A stretch of DNA of 29,345 nucleotides from a virus. The stretch spans positions 1 to 29,345 of IMG/VR virus record IMGVR_UViG_3300009086_000072; one strand, given 5' to 3'. Shown one piece after another: positions 24,301 to 29,345 of this stretch (positions are counted from its first letter, which is position 1; each line of letters starts with the position of its first letter). The translations under genes were made by a program, and so were the position numbers. Under the pieces are notes generated by a model, which did not search any database, was not told the origin of the DNA, and saw only the letters and a program-made list of their open reading frames with translations.

Positions 24301-26000
24301 AAATTGCTACCGCTAATAACGCTAATAAATTTGATGCAGATGCTTCTTCAGATAAAACTATTACTATTAATCATGATGTTATACCTACAACATTTAGTAA
24401 TAATGCTGACGCCACGCGAGATTCCATATCATTAAGTTTAGACAGAAATAGCTTTGTACAAAACACAGCAGCCAGTCAAACCCCTGGTGAGAGTGATGCG
24501 AATGATCTTAGATCTGATAACCACGGTCTTTTGGTTGGTGATAAAGTTTCGTTTACTATTAACTCTGGCCAATTAAATGGCGGTGGACTTATTAGTGGTG
24601 ACCAATATTATGTTAGATGGGTAAGTGCGGATGGAAATTATTTCCAATTAGCTTCTACTAACCGTGGAACAAGAATATCAATAACTGATAATTCTGGCAC
24701 TCAAACTAGTAATGTTACTGCTACAATCGCTATGGTGAAACCTGTTGCGAGTCCTACTTCAACAATTAGTACAAATAGTACCTCAGGAGCTCCTGGTACG
24801 CTGATGGCGGTTACCGGACTTGATAGAGATAGCCAAGGTCATATTAATAAAGCGCTAACAACTGAATTTACTCTTCCAAATTATTCATGGACAATAAACG
24901 ACGATGGTTCTAATTCACATGTAGTTAGACCAGGTAGTAGTTCTCTTACCATAAACACAACTGAACCTGCAACTTCTACTGGTTGTTCAATGAGTGCTAC
25001 ACTAACTGGATCTACCTTAAACCTTGTTGCGACTAATACCGATAAGGGTTCGTCACAGAACATCTTTAAGAAAGTTACATTGGGCCTATCTTCTGATTAT
25101 ACTAATAATTGGAATGGACCTACAGCTTCTGCTGAACTTAAAACAATTACAGCGCAAAATAACAATGACACAATAGTACTTGCGCAAGGCTTTGGTATTA
25201 ATTTAGATGTTAGTGGAGCCACTGATGATGTAATCAGAATCGAAAACTCGGCACCTAACCAAGCTACTAACTTAAGCGTATCTACTACTACCAGTAATGT
25301 CACGGTTGCATCAAGTGACGGCACCGATGCTGTGTTAGCTGCAGCATCTTCAACAGCGGCTGGGGTAATGACTTCTGTATCGCATAACAAATTAGCTGGC
25401 TTAGGCGATAACGAACAAGCTACAAGTAACACCGGCACAATCACGGGTGTTAGTTCTGGAACTGGCCTAAGTGGTGGTGCTACTTCTGGTGCTCCTACTC
25501 TTAGCTTAAACACTGATCAAAGATTCACCTCAGGAAACAGTGTATATGCTGGTAACACCCATGAATATATCTTGTTTGCCAAAAGCGGCTATATGAGATT
25601 TCAGGTGCATAACGCGTATGCTGCGAAGCTAACTAGCTTGGGGCACTTAATTGTTGCGGATAACATTACAGCGTATGGCCATAATCAGTTATCTGATAGA
25701 AACCTTAAAGAAAATATTGAAAAGGTCGACGGTGCTCTAGAATTAGTATCTCAATTAGAGGGTGTTACATTTAATTGGAAAAAAAATGGCAAGGAAGCAG
25801 CTGGTGTTATTGCTCAAGAAGTTGAAAAGGTATTACCATCCGCTGTCAGTGATGTAGAAACACTAGATGAAACTGAACACAAGGTGGTAGACTATAACCA
25901 ACTTTCAGCACTCTTTATCGAATCGATTAAAGAACTTAAAGAAGAAAATAAACGATTAAGAGCTGACATTGAACAACTGAAACTTATAAATAATAAGTAA
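18369..26000 (+). CDS. Giant tail fibre/adhesin with C-terminal S74 self-cleaving chaperone
   Basis: The largest gene: 2543 residues. Residues 1-115 probably attach the fibre (KTNTFEEWRLNTNIVSQDLG). Residues about 316-470 and further copies to about 960 repeat an A.NELE helix motif (ALNELQSDIG, AINELEGVI, AVNEFEGFL, AINELDAQIG), suggesting a trimeric shaft of short coiled coils between beta segments. A module at about 1392-1432 (LTVDDNIIVLHDD, GIEVERGDSSNVRLRWNE) is common in fibres. FVVG..YR modules at about 1275 and 1833 and the motif NTD(K/R)GSSQ at 1638, 1703 and 2223 are internal repeats. The end is a peptidase S74 intramolecular chaperone: S2442DRNLKENI with S2442 and K2447 as the predicted Ser-Lys pair, FNWKKNGKEAAGVIAQEVEKV, and a terminal coiled coil. 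Cleavage before S2442 would free 102 residues after trimerisation. AGGTGGT precedes the start. Confidence 0.9.
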   Translation: MANNEIKTLKTNTFEEWRLNTNIVSQDLGAIDELSSNITSSVYTLSNTSGSSINRVLVTPSTTTSVLPALKDSRIDNIAGWIVLRDTSDFESSTSLASIASGDTITQSDGSVTTYTAEVVSVSTLHNKPKILVTNSTGSFNVGYDILESGATVIESQDVLRLISESYHRARVRVSNGSTVITEGLGADQFHFPTIVGGITLATGLDLTYYTEGTIIYQTADPADSFTTLQDIESTATWYATVYHADTSSDVLYLKGYTGTYDSARDIKIINHLADTIDSNNHTTLINYRDSDNAFAIRFNSAQTHLNNTDITLSYTDTVDALNELQSDIGVTENLTTAANDLTSAVNEHEDDLYTSTTGSFDGLTSKHFKGAVEELRDELGNHASLTTNTTTDAVSAINELEGVINTDNTARTNYDLNTNTHNIVSAVNEFEGFLRSDTSARTNYTLSTASFNVEGAINELDAQIGAAADGTITFGQSGPADGTNATTIMQAVNSIDQAVGDTYTSGTEYAIAAGSTIAEKIGNLYEDIHTANGETLNTDANFLVGGINELETALRGSGATYTGFTDNSFISSTNIRDAVNEIGVSLGSGAVTGSVPISTASTAEWLNYSTAFDLDSDGVSKGANVVEVLAESLSLANVVATIDSVTGNITLEPNTSLYDTGNSTLYQDGNDGNAFVESDVYLENTSYVGGIVNLAGDVTTNDIHTRYEVSAFIKVVDRNAGYNLVGTISSVTLNTGTFTVTKTIPENNPGTDYMVQLGLSIKGKNANASGSLTLGSVEIEDFVATVSTAEFAQTEAAGATNLTNAVTLLNSALGDSDSYNDGFYGSSTVAGTLDKLQAGVIGNDDNINDLAQLIDGDRPGTINLTGVDTANLDGTFTTVGNTLYQENNSVITFQGRVESVPSGTKIILNSIIGTFTPTLPLKSGNLEIDTNKLVGMDLVDTATVFTGLTANNIKGAVQEIADTTLAAGSGLTGGGNLQANRTFDVGAGDGITVNADDIQVDTTVLRTSTTDGQTVTQDINFGQGNLTLGDAGKTLLIRPFNTLDVQGNLQIGGATGSTLTYKTSFFEVAGETTTQGISIDRTSMNVGNIPAFNAANERDDGTFAPIIDENILPKIQWNEGRVVDGSSAYDPHRAWQTVAIKRNDNDDGWDPVTSDIVTYYNAKDLIEGNTEVGVNATWDANGQHFNFSLTDSGVTAATYGSQTELPALTVDRYGRVTSATTVPITTTLELEDDDGSVQYINLTSDTLKISGKANQLKADTNTELHTDGNFVVGQVYRVVNADVSTDWNYVAGTSGTAYVAGMEFTAAEVGSASLGSGTADTVTDTITLGFIDDGNAVQIPLVDITNINQSTGTGTGALTVQGGASVAKNLHVGGDLVVHGTNTVLNTETLTVDDNIIVLHDDKTGAVVANETSGIEVERGDSSNVRLRWNEGIRPAAIDDPSNPGQQLPAIPGSWQVTVDGTNYHNIITEDTDYDFWTLKATSQSGGDNSGVNVLTDNVVDFKTSTTDSVTGLTIDRTGKTITYSHADTSSISGSFGSYTASTLNAGSAITSIEVDGLGHTTSITSVDFDDRYLQTFGVQDGDGDNLDIGAHPWQFAEDNTNGTANSDDGATVSIDWTQTSADDAAVPYKLSFAVSNTDKGSSQKFFRTINVFDAHAATAVDETVQAEINEDTVRFETANAGLALTGTTGAGATGDTVTFANTDRGSSQPIFKSILTNNVQQAPGTNAVILASKNSKVFQIVSPGNTKWSNIVLGDAQSVSDNLTTSEQTTLASSGLTLHTPGSAASRSSYGSAGDVFTVGAALAQASVSGTTGTVRFADPESNGLVYDGSFVVGSKYRIAILGQTVWNTIAGTTGVNYEVGDIIDAVNVGTIRAHDNSGIGQLLSTNHQTISSEVNNDSFGFIGNNNGVVVSTSGNDDNNFIDISHANTSDVTDRGTVLKEFISGLTFDQFGHTVGFQTQAESDGTLTLNGGTALQIATANNANKFDADASSDKTITINHDVIPTTFSNNADATRDSISLSLDRNSFVQNTAASQTPGESDANDLRSDNHGLLVGDKVSFTINSGQLNGGGLISGDQYYVRWVSADGNYFQLASTNRGTRISITDNSGTQTSNVTATIAMVKPVASPTSTISTNSTSGAPGTLMAVTGLDRDSQGHINKALTTEFTLPNYSWTINDDGSNSHVVRPGSSSLTINTTEPATSTGCSMSATLTGSTLNLVATNTDKGSSQNIFKKVTLGLSSDYTNNWNGPTASAELKTITAQNNNDTIVLAQGFGINLDVSGATDDVIRIENSAPNQATNLSVSTTTSNVTVASSDGTDAVLAAASSTAAGVMTSVSHNKLAGLGDNEQATSNTGTITGVSSGTGLSGGATSGAPTLSLNTDQRFTSGNSVYAGNTHEYILFAKSGYMRFQVHNAYAAKLTSLGHLIVADNITAYGHNQLSDRNLKENIEKVDGALELVSQLEGVTFNWKKNGKEAAGVIAQEVEKVLPSAVSDVETLDETEHKVVDYNQLSALFIESIKELKEENKRLRADIEQLKLINNK
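25985..25992 (+). promoter_or_regulatory. Late promoter box upstream of the small fibre-module genes
   Basis: An exact TATAAATA lies in the last codons of the fibre gene, 22 nt before the ATG at 26015. The predicted start near 25998 gives a leader of about 17 nt that still contains the AGGA ribosome binding site (26003-26006). Its position between the giant fibre and a set of smaller genes is what a separate late transcription unit would need. Confidence 0.6.
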
Positions 26001-26014
26001 ATAGGACATATCAT

Positions 26015-26350
26015 ATGGCAGTAATATCAAATTTATCAGTAGATCAAGGTGCGACATTTACCGTCGAAGTTGCTGTAAGTGATAACGATGGCGCTACACT
26101 AGATCTCACTGGATATACTGCAGAAGGCCAGATAAGAAAAACTTATACGTCTTCTACATCAATTGACTTTACTGCAACAATAGCAGCGCCGACAACAGGC
26201 AATGTAAATATAAGTCTAACTGCTGCTCAGACTGGAGCAATGAAACCTGGTCGGTATGTGTACGATGTCGAAATTACAAACGATGGGGGTACTACAGTAA
26301 CGCGAATATTAGAAGGGCAGGTAGAAGTTACACCTAGCGTTACGCGGTAA
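26015..26350 (+). CDS. Small Ig-like beta-sandwich virion protein
   Basis: A 111-residue protein predicted to be one beta-sandwich: TFTVEVAVSDNDGATLDLTG (about 14-33), Y.AEGQIRKTYTSS, GNVNISLTAAQTGAMKPGRY and VYDVEITNDGGTTVTRILEG. This is a familiar small-protein pattern in marine T4-like phages (dLtGy...iR....s, then LT..qT..l..GrY.YDvei, ending with G.v.v.p.vTR) and resembles the N-terminal domain of BppU-type upper baseplate proteins. It sits between the giant fibre and other fibre-like genes, so a fibre-associated or decoration role is likely. It starts after AGGA; a late promoter box lies just upstream. Five nt separate it from the next gene. Exact function is unknown. Confidence 0.78.
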   Translation: MAVISNLSVDQGATFTVEVAVSDNDGATLDLTGYTAEGQIRKTYTSSTSIDFTATIAAPTTGNVNISLTAAQTGAMKPGRYVYDVEITNDGGTTVTRILEGQVEVTPSVTR

Positions 26351-26355
26351 ATCAT

Positions 26356-26595
26356 ATGTCTATAAAGGCTAAGATAACTCAGACTAATAGAATAAGAGCT
26401 ACACTGAGTGGCCAACAAGAAGTTGTGGCTCAAACTGTAAAGGTTGGAGGCATTGCTTTAACTGATTTAGCTAATGTTGATGCGACTAATATTGCAGACG
26501 GAGCTATCATTGTATATAACGCAGAAACTGAAAAATTTGAGCTGACAAATGAATTGTCAAGCGAAAACCTAACTATCAGCGCAGGATTATTTTAA
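26356..26595 (+). CDS. Small fibre-module protein
   Basis: A 79-residue protein beginning MSIKAKITQTNRIRATL and carrying, from about residue 34, LTDLANVDATNIADGAIIVY followed by NAETEKFE. That second part matches a module common inside phage fibre proteins (L.dl.dVd...p.dG.vLvYd..t.kwe), here forming most of a free-standing protein. The last residues (SSENLTISAGLF) resemble ends of fibre-associated proteins. No clear Shine-Dalgarno: the ATG lies 5 nt after the previous stop, so translation is probably coupled. The next gene's ATG directly follows its stop (TAAATG). It may be an adaptor for the adjacent fibre; this is inference from module content and position. Confidence 0.72.
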   Translation: MSIKAKITQTNRIRATLSGQQEVVAQTVKVGGIALTDLANVDATNIADGAIIVYNAETEKFELTNELSSENLTISAGLF

Positions 26596-28167
26596 ATGAC
26601 AACTAAAACACGGATTAAAAATTTAACGAGTACAACAGCAAATGCACCTACTATTCTAAAGACTGGTGAGTTTGGTTACTCATACGGTACTGGTACTCAA
26701 GCGAATGGCGGTGATCGTCTTTATATTGGTACAGGCGCTGAAGATGGTGGAACCGGCATAGCATCTCATGCACCAGTAGTTGGTGGTAAATACTTTGTTG
26801 ATATGTTGGATCATGTGGCAGGTACATTAACTGCTGGTTCTGCGATTATTGTGGATGCTAATAGCAAAATAGATAATTTGAAAGTTGATGATTTAGTTTT
26901 AGATGGTAGTACTATTTCCAGTGCTCAAGCAATCACCATCTCAACAACTGCTAGTAGTAGCGACATTATATTATCACCCAATGAGACTGGTAAAACTGTT
27001 CTTCATAATCCGTATATTAATGGCACAGATGATACTCTGGCTGAATTTATTTACGACACTGTTGGTGGCGCGGTAACCGAGGGAACTGGAATTACTGTTA
27101 CTAATGACGACGCCGGTAACACTTCAACAATTAAAATTACAGACACAGGTGTTACCGCTGGTTCTACGGGTAGCGCAACAGCGATTCCAGTAATAACATT
27201 TAATGCTCAAGGTCAAATCACAGCTGTAACTACTGCTGCTATTTCCTCTACCCTTGATATTCAAGCAGACACTGGAACTGACGATGGAGTATTAATCGGA
27301 ACAGATACTCTAATATTTGCTGGTGGAACTGGTATTGATACATCGGTTTCAGGTGATACTGTAACGTTTGCAATCGATTCAACCGTAGCTACCAAAACAT
27401 ATGTAGATGGTGTTGCACAGGGTCTTGATGTTAAAAAATCTGTAAGAGTTGCAACTACTGCTGATCTTTCAGCAACCTATGCAAATGGTGCTGGGACATT
27501 GACTGCAGATGCAAATGGTGCAATTCAGATTGATGGCGTAACCCTTATTGCCGACGATCGTGTACTTGTTAAAGATCAGACAACTCAAACCGAAAACGGA
27601 TTCTATAAAGTAACTACTGTTGGTGATGGTTCTACTGCGTTTGTTTTAACAAGAACGCCTGATGCAGACTCAGCATCTGAAATTACCGGTGGTGCATTTA
27701 CCTTCGTTGAAGACGGTACTGCTAATGCTGAGAATGGATATGTTGCAACACATAATGGTGAACCAACACTTGGTACAACTAATATTACGTTCGAACAATT
27801 CTCTGGTGCTGGTCAAATTACTGCAGGAACTGGTTTAACTAAAACTGGTAATACGATTAATGCTGTAGGTACAGTAAACAGAATTACTGCTAATGCTGAT
27901 ACTATTGATATTGCATCAACTTATGTTGGTCAGGCCTCGATCACAACCCTTGGTACTATTACAACAGGTGTTTGGAATGGTACAACGGTTGCAGTTCCAA
28001 ATGGCGGTACGGGTGTTACATCATTTACAGACAACGGCGTCGTATATGGTGATGGCACTAATGCTCTAGATGTAACAGCTGCTTCATCAGCTGATGGATC
28101 CATTTTACAAGCAGATGACGGCGCTGCACCAGCATTTAGTAACATTATCGATGGTGGTACATACTAA
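26596..28167 (+). CDS. Tail-fibre-like structural protein, 523 residues
   Basis: The N-terminus (TRIKNLTSTTANAPTIL, GEFGYSYGTGTQANGGDRLY, IGTG) is a familiar opening of phage fibre and hyaluronidase-like proteins in which a short head displays the fibre. Residues about 60-270 are repetitive beta segments. About 275-410 is a widespread fibre module: VRVATTADLSATYANGAGTL, DGVTLIADDRVLVKDQTTQT, ENGFYKVTTVGDGS, FVLTRTPDAD and FVEDGTANAENGYVAT. The C-terminal part has LGTITTGVWNGTTVAVPNGG and TGVTSFTDNGVVYGDG, then ends at DGGTY. There is no S74 chaperone or catalytic domain, so it may need another protein for trimerisation or be a short spacer fibre. The ATG abuts the previous stop; AGGAT lies 11 nt upstream. 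The gene is followed by the 96-nt intergenic region. Confidence 0.82.
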   Translation: MTTKTRIKNLTSTTANAPTILKTGEFGYSYGTGTQANGGDRLYIGTGAEDGGTGIASHAPVVGGKYFVDMLDHVAGTLTAGSAIIVDANSKIDNLKVDDLVLDGSTISSAQAITISTTASSSDIILSPNETGKTVLHNPYINGTDDTLAEFIYDTVGGAVTEGTGITVTNDDAGNTSTIKITDTGVTAGSTGSATAIPVITFNAQGQITAVTTAAISSTLDIQADTGTDDGVLIGTDTLIFAGGTGIDTSVSGDTVTFAIDSTVATKTYVDGVAQGLDVKKSVRVATTADLSATYANGAGTLTADANGAIQIDGVTLIADDRVLVKDQTTQTENGFYKVTTVGDGSTAFVLTRTPDADSASEITGGAFTFVEDGTANAENGYVATHNGEPTLGTTNITFEQFSGAGQITAGTGLTKTGNTINAVGTVNRITANADTIDIASTYVGQASITTLGTITTGVWNGTTVAVPNGGTGVTSFTDNGVVYGDGTNALDVTAASSADGSILQADDGAAPAFSNIIDGGTY

Positions 28168-28173
28168 GCTTAC

Positions 28174-28191
28174 GTATAAATACTTTTATAC
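28174..28191. repeat. Inverted repeat overlapping the late promoter
   Basis: GTATAAA (28174-28180) and TTTATAC (28185-28191) are perfect inverted arms of 7 nt around TACT. The left arm contains most of the late promoter box, so protein binding or cruciform formation here could affect promoter use. All arm pairs but one are A-T, so an RNA hairpin would be weak. Confidence 0.7.
28175..28182 (+). promoter_or_regulatory. Late promoter box for the terminal fibre gene
   Basis: An exact TATAAATA followed by CTTTT lies just after the stop of the 523-residue gene. The context TATAAATACT matches the extended T4 late consensus better than the other sites. The predicted start near 28188 leaves a leader of about 76 nt before the TTG at 28264. 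The box is itself one arm of an inverted repeat (28174-28191). Confidence 0.72.
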
Positions 28192-28192
28192 A

Positions 28193-28208
28193 CCTTGTAT
28201 ATACAAGG
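28193..28208. repeat. Perfect 16-bp palindrome in the leader of the terminal fibre gene
   Basis: CCTTGTATATACAAGG is a perfect palindrome without a spacer. In RNA it could fold as a 6-bp stem with an ATAT loop close to the predicted 5' end of the transcript (about +6 to +21). It is followed by AAGCTACATTTT, not by an immediate U run, so it does not look like a standard terminator. A protein-binding site or 5' stabilising hairpin are alternatives. Confidence 0.7.
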
Positions 28209-28228
28209 AAGCTACATTTTATTAACAG

Positions 28229-28240
28229 CTCTATATAGAG
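28229..28240. repeat. Perfect 12-bp palindrome upstream of the TTG start
   Basis: CTCTATATAGAG is a second perfect palindrome, 20 nt after the previous one and 10 nt before the ribosome binding site of the terminal fibre gene. As RNA it could form only a short stem. Its significance is unproven. Confidence 0.5.
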
Positions 28241-28249
28241 ATTGAACAT

Positions 28250-28257
28250 AGGAGAAG
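28250..28257 (+). promoter_or_regulatory. Ribosome binding site that fixes a TTG start
   Basis: AGGAGAAG is one of the strongest Shine-Dalgarno sequences in the window, 6 nt before the TTG at 28264-28266. An in-frame TAG at 28249-28251 rules out any earlier start, and the first in-frame ATG lies 27 codons further, inside conserved sequence. Confidence 0.8.
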
Positions 28258-28263
28258 CCAAAA

Positions 28264-29345
28264 TTGGCCAGAAAAACTGACATTCGACTCAGACGCTCCA
28301 ACACGGAAGCGGCAATCCCTACTCATACCAATCTTAGTGATGGCGAAATGGCCATGAACACTAAGGACGGTGCTCTATATTTTAAAAAATCTGATAATAC
28401 CGTTATTACTACCCATGACGATACTATTATGCATATTGATAGTTCTAACAGGGCAGTAAAGTTATTTGAAACTGTAAAAAGAGATAGCAATAATACTGCA
28501 TATGCGAGCGGTGACGCAACTGGATTTGAATATAAAGAAGCTGTAAAAATATACTCAGATGACGATGAAGGTGTTATAGATTTAAGTCGTACAATTTCTA
28601 ATGGTGGAGATCGAGAGGTTGCCACACGGATTAGGAGTAACGGTCTTTCATATTTTAAGGACAGATTGTCTGTAAATACTCATTTAGATTTTGGTAGCCC
28701 GGTCAATATTAGTTCGTATGCTGATAGATTTATATTCATGCGTGGGTCAAATGGCAATTCATCTAATGCAGATGTCAATTTAATAGAACTTCGTCAATCA
28801 ATTAACTCTACTACTAACACTACTTCATCTGGTGCAATTAAAATTTTTACTAGTACTGACGGAACACAAACTAACACTATACTTTTAAGTGGTGATCCAG
28901 ATACTGATAGTCTTATTAGTGGTTCATTAGATATTTCAGGTGATCTAAACATAGCTGGTGATACTGTTATTAACGGCTTTACCTTTCCGACAACTGGTGC
29001 AGGTACTAGAAAAGTCTTGATGTATCCTGGTGCTGGTAATAGACTGTTTTGGGGTGATGTTGCAGTAAACGAAATAACCTACCTAGATATAGCTCTAGCT
29101 AGAATAAAAGGGTGGCTTCCAGGCAAGAATATTAGTACAGAATCGCTTGCCGCTTGGCAGACCGGAGGCAACGGCAATAGTAATTACTTGGAATTTACCA
29201 CATCAACCACCGCGGATACGGGTGTAGTACATAAAGCGATTTATGTTAATGCTGGAGAAACTATACATGTAACTCTCCCAATATCAGGAAATGCTAATCC
29301 AGGTTCAACTGTTGAGGGATTAAGTATCTATGCTTATCAGCATCA
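28264..29345 (+). CDS. Fibre-like protein with TTG start (3' end outside window)
   Basis: An uninterrupted frame of 360 codons runs from TTG 28264 to the edge. It begins MARKTDIRLRRSNTEAAIPT, then HTNLSDGEMAMNTKDGALYF and KKSDNTVITTHDD. This opening (lRRSnT..aiPt..nL..GE.a.Nt.dG.Lyfkk.d) is the usual N-terminal head of marine-phage fibre and structural proteins, so the start is supported by homology as well as by the ribosome binding site. Further on are beta-rich stretches, LDISGDLNIAGDTVINGFTF (about 220-239), a common fibre module, and later WLPGKNISTESLAAW and HVTLPISGNANPG, which may be the beginning of the receptor-binding part. It has its own late promoter. Whether it ends in a chaperone domain cannot be seen here. 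Confidence 0.82.
   Translation, partial: MARKTDIRLRRSNTEAAIPTHTNLSDGEMAMNTKDGALYFKKSDNTVITTHDDTIMHIDSSNRAVKLFETVKRDSNNTAYASGDATGFEYKEAVKIYSDDDEGVIDLSRTISNGGDREVATRIRSNGLSYFKDRLSVNTHLDFGSPVNISSYADRFIFMRGSNGNSSNADVNLIELRQSINSTTNTTSSGAIKIFTSTDGTQTNTILLSGDPDTDSLISGSLDISGDLNIAGDTVINGFTFPTTGAGTRKVLMYPGAGNRLFWGDVAVNEITYLDIALARIKGWLPGKNISTESLAAWQTGGNGNSNYLEFTTSTTADTGVVHKAIYVNAGETIHVTLPISGNANPGSTVEGLSIYAYQH

Noticed and set aside
25097-25513. Minus-strand open frame of 138 codons
   Set aside because: Antisense shadow of Thr/Ala/Ser-rich fibre sequence; no ribosome binding site or family motif noted.
28193-28208. Palindrome considered as a rho-independent terminator for the upstream gene
   Set aside because: Stem is short and not GC-rich, no U run follows directly, and a late promoter lies upstream of it.
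18369-29345. Diversity-generating retroelement target in the fibre genes
   Set aside because: No reverse transcriptase, template repeat or accessory gene is present in the window and I saw no near-identical repeat pair with A-specific differences.
1-29345. tRNA genes, CRISPR arrays, introns, homing endonucleases or insertion sequences
   Set aside because: None recognised by eye; genes are contiguous with almost no non-coding space.

Overview
The window is part of the late structural region of a T4-like contractile-tailed phage. It holds a nearly complete baseplate module followed by a tail-fibre/adhesin module. The DNA is AT-rich, genes are tightly packed, and 16 of the 17 genes I can support lie on the + strand. 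Gene content (gp48, gp53, gp27, gp5, PAAR tip, gp25, gp6, gp7, gp8 equivalents, then a DUF4815-type protein and giant fibres) together with many small beta-rich modules typical of fibre proteins from marine T4-like phages suggests a marine T4-like myovirus. The host cannot be read from this segment. All family assignments come from recognising sequence motifs and gene order by eye; no database search was run.

Layout. Positions 1-152 (- strand) hold the start of a gp4-like head completion gene that leaves the window. A 62-nt divergent intergenic region follows, with one T4-type late promoter box (TATAAATA) on each strand, pointing at each other. From 215 to 4836 run the tail-tube cap (gp48-like), wedge gp53, hub gp27-like, spike gp5 (OB fold plus beta-helix, no lysozyme domain) and a PAAR spike tip. 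An unrecognised 327-residue protein (4838-5821) precedes wedge proteins gp25, gp6, gp7 and gp8 (5857-12727). A 1809-residue DUF4815-type protein (12740-18169) and a 66-residue coiled-coil protein lead into a 2543-residue fibre ending in a self-cleaving S74 chaperone (18369-26000). Then come two small proteins (111 and 79 residues), a 523-residue fibre-like protein and, after a 96-nt intergenic region rich in inverted repeats, a TTG-initiated fibre-like gene that runs off the right edge.

How the parts fit. gp27, gp5 and PAAR form the central hub and membrane-piercing needle; gp6, gp7, gp8, gp25 and gp53 form the wedges around it; gp48 caps the hub and starts the tail tube. The DUF4815 protein and the downstream fibres probably form the periphery that contacts the host. 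Genes are separated by a few bases or overlap, often with start codons joined to the preceding stop (TAATG, TAAATG), so translation is probably coupled. Exact TATAAATA boxes recur at transcription-unit-like positions: before gp48, gp25, gp8, the 111-residue gene and the last fibre gene. Transcription by the late T4 pathway (gp55 sigma factor, gp45 clamp) is therefore likely.

I found no RNA gene, CRISPR array, mobile element or non-structural cargo gene. No stretch longer than 300 bases lacks a gene. The points worth attention are the promoter architecture, the modular insertions decorating conserved baseplate proteins, the missing lysozyme domain of gp5, the orphan gene between the PAAR tip and gp25, and the non-ATG terminal fibre gene.
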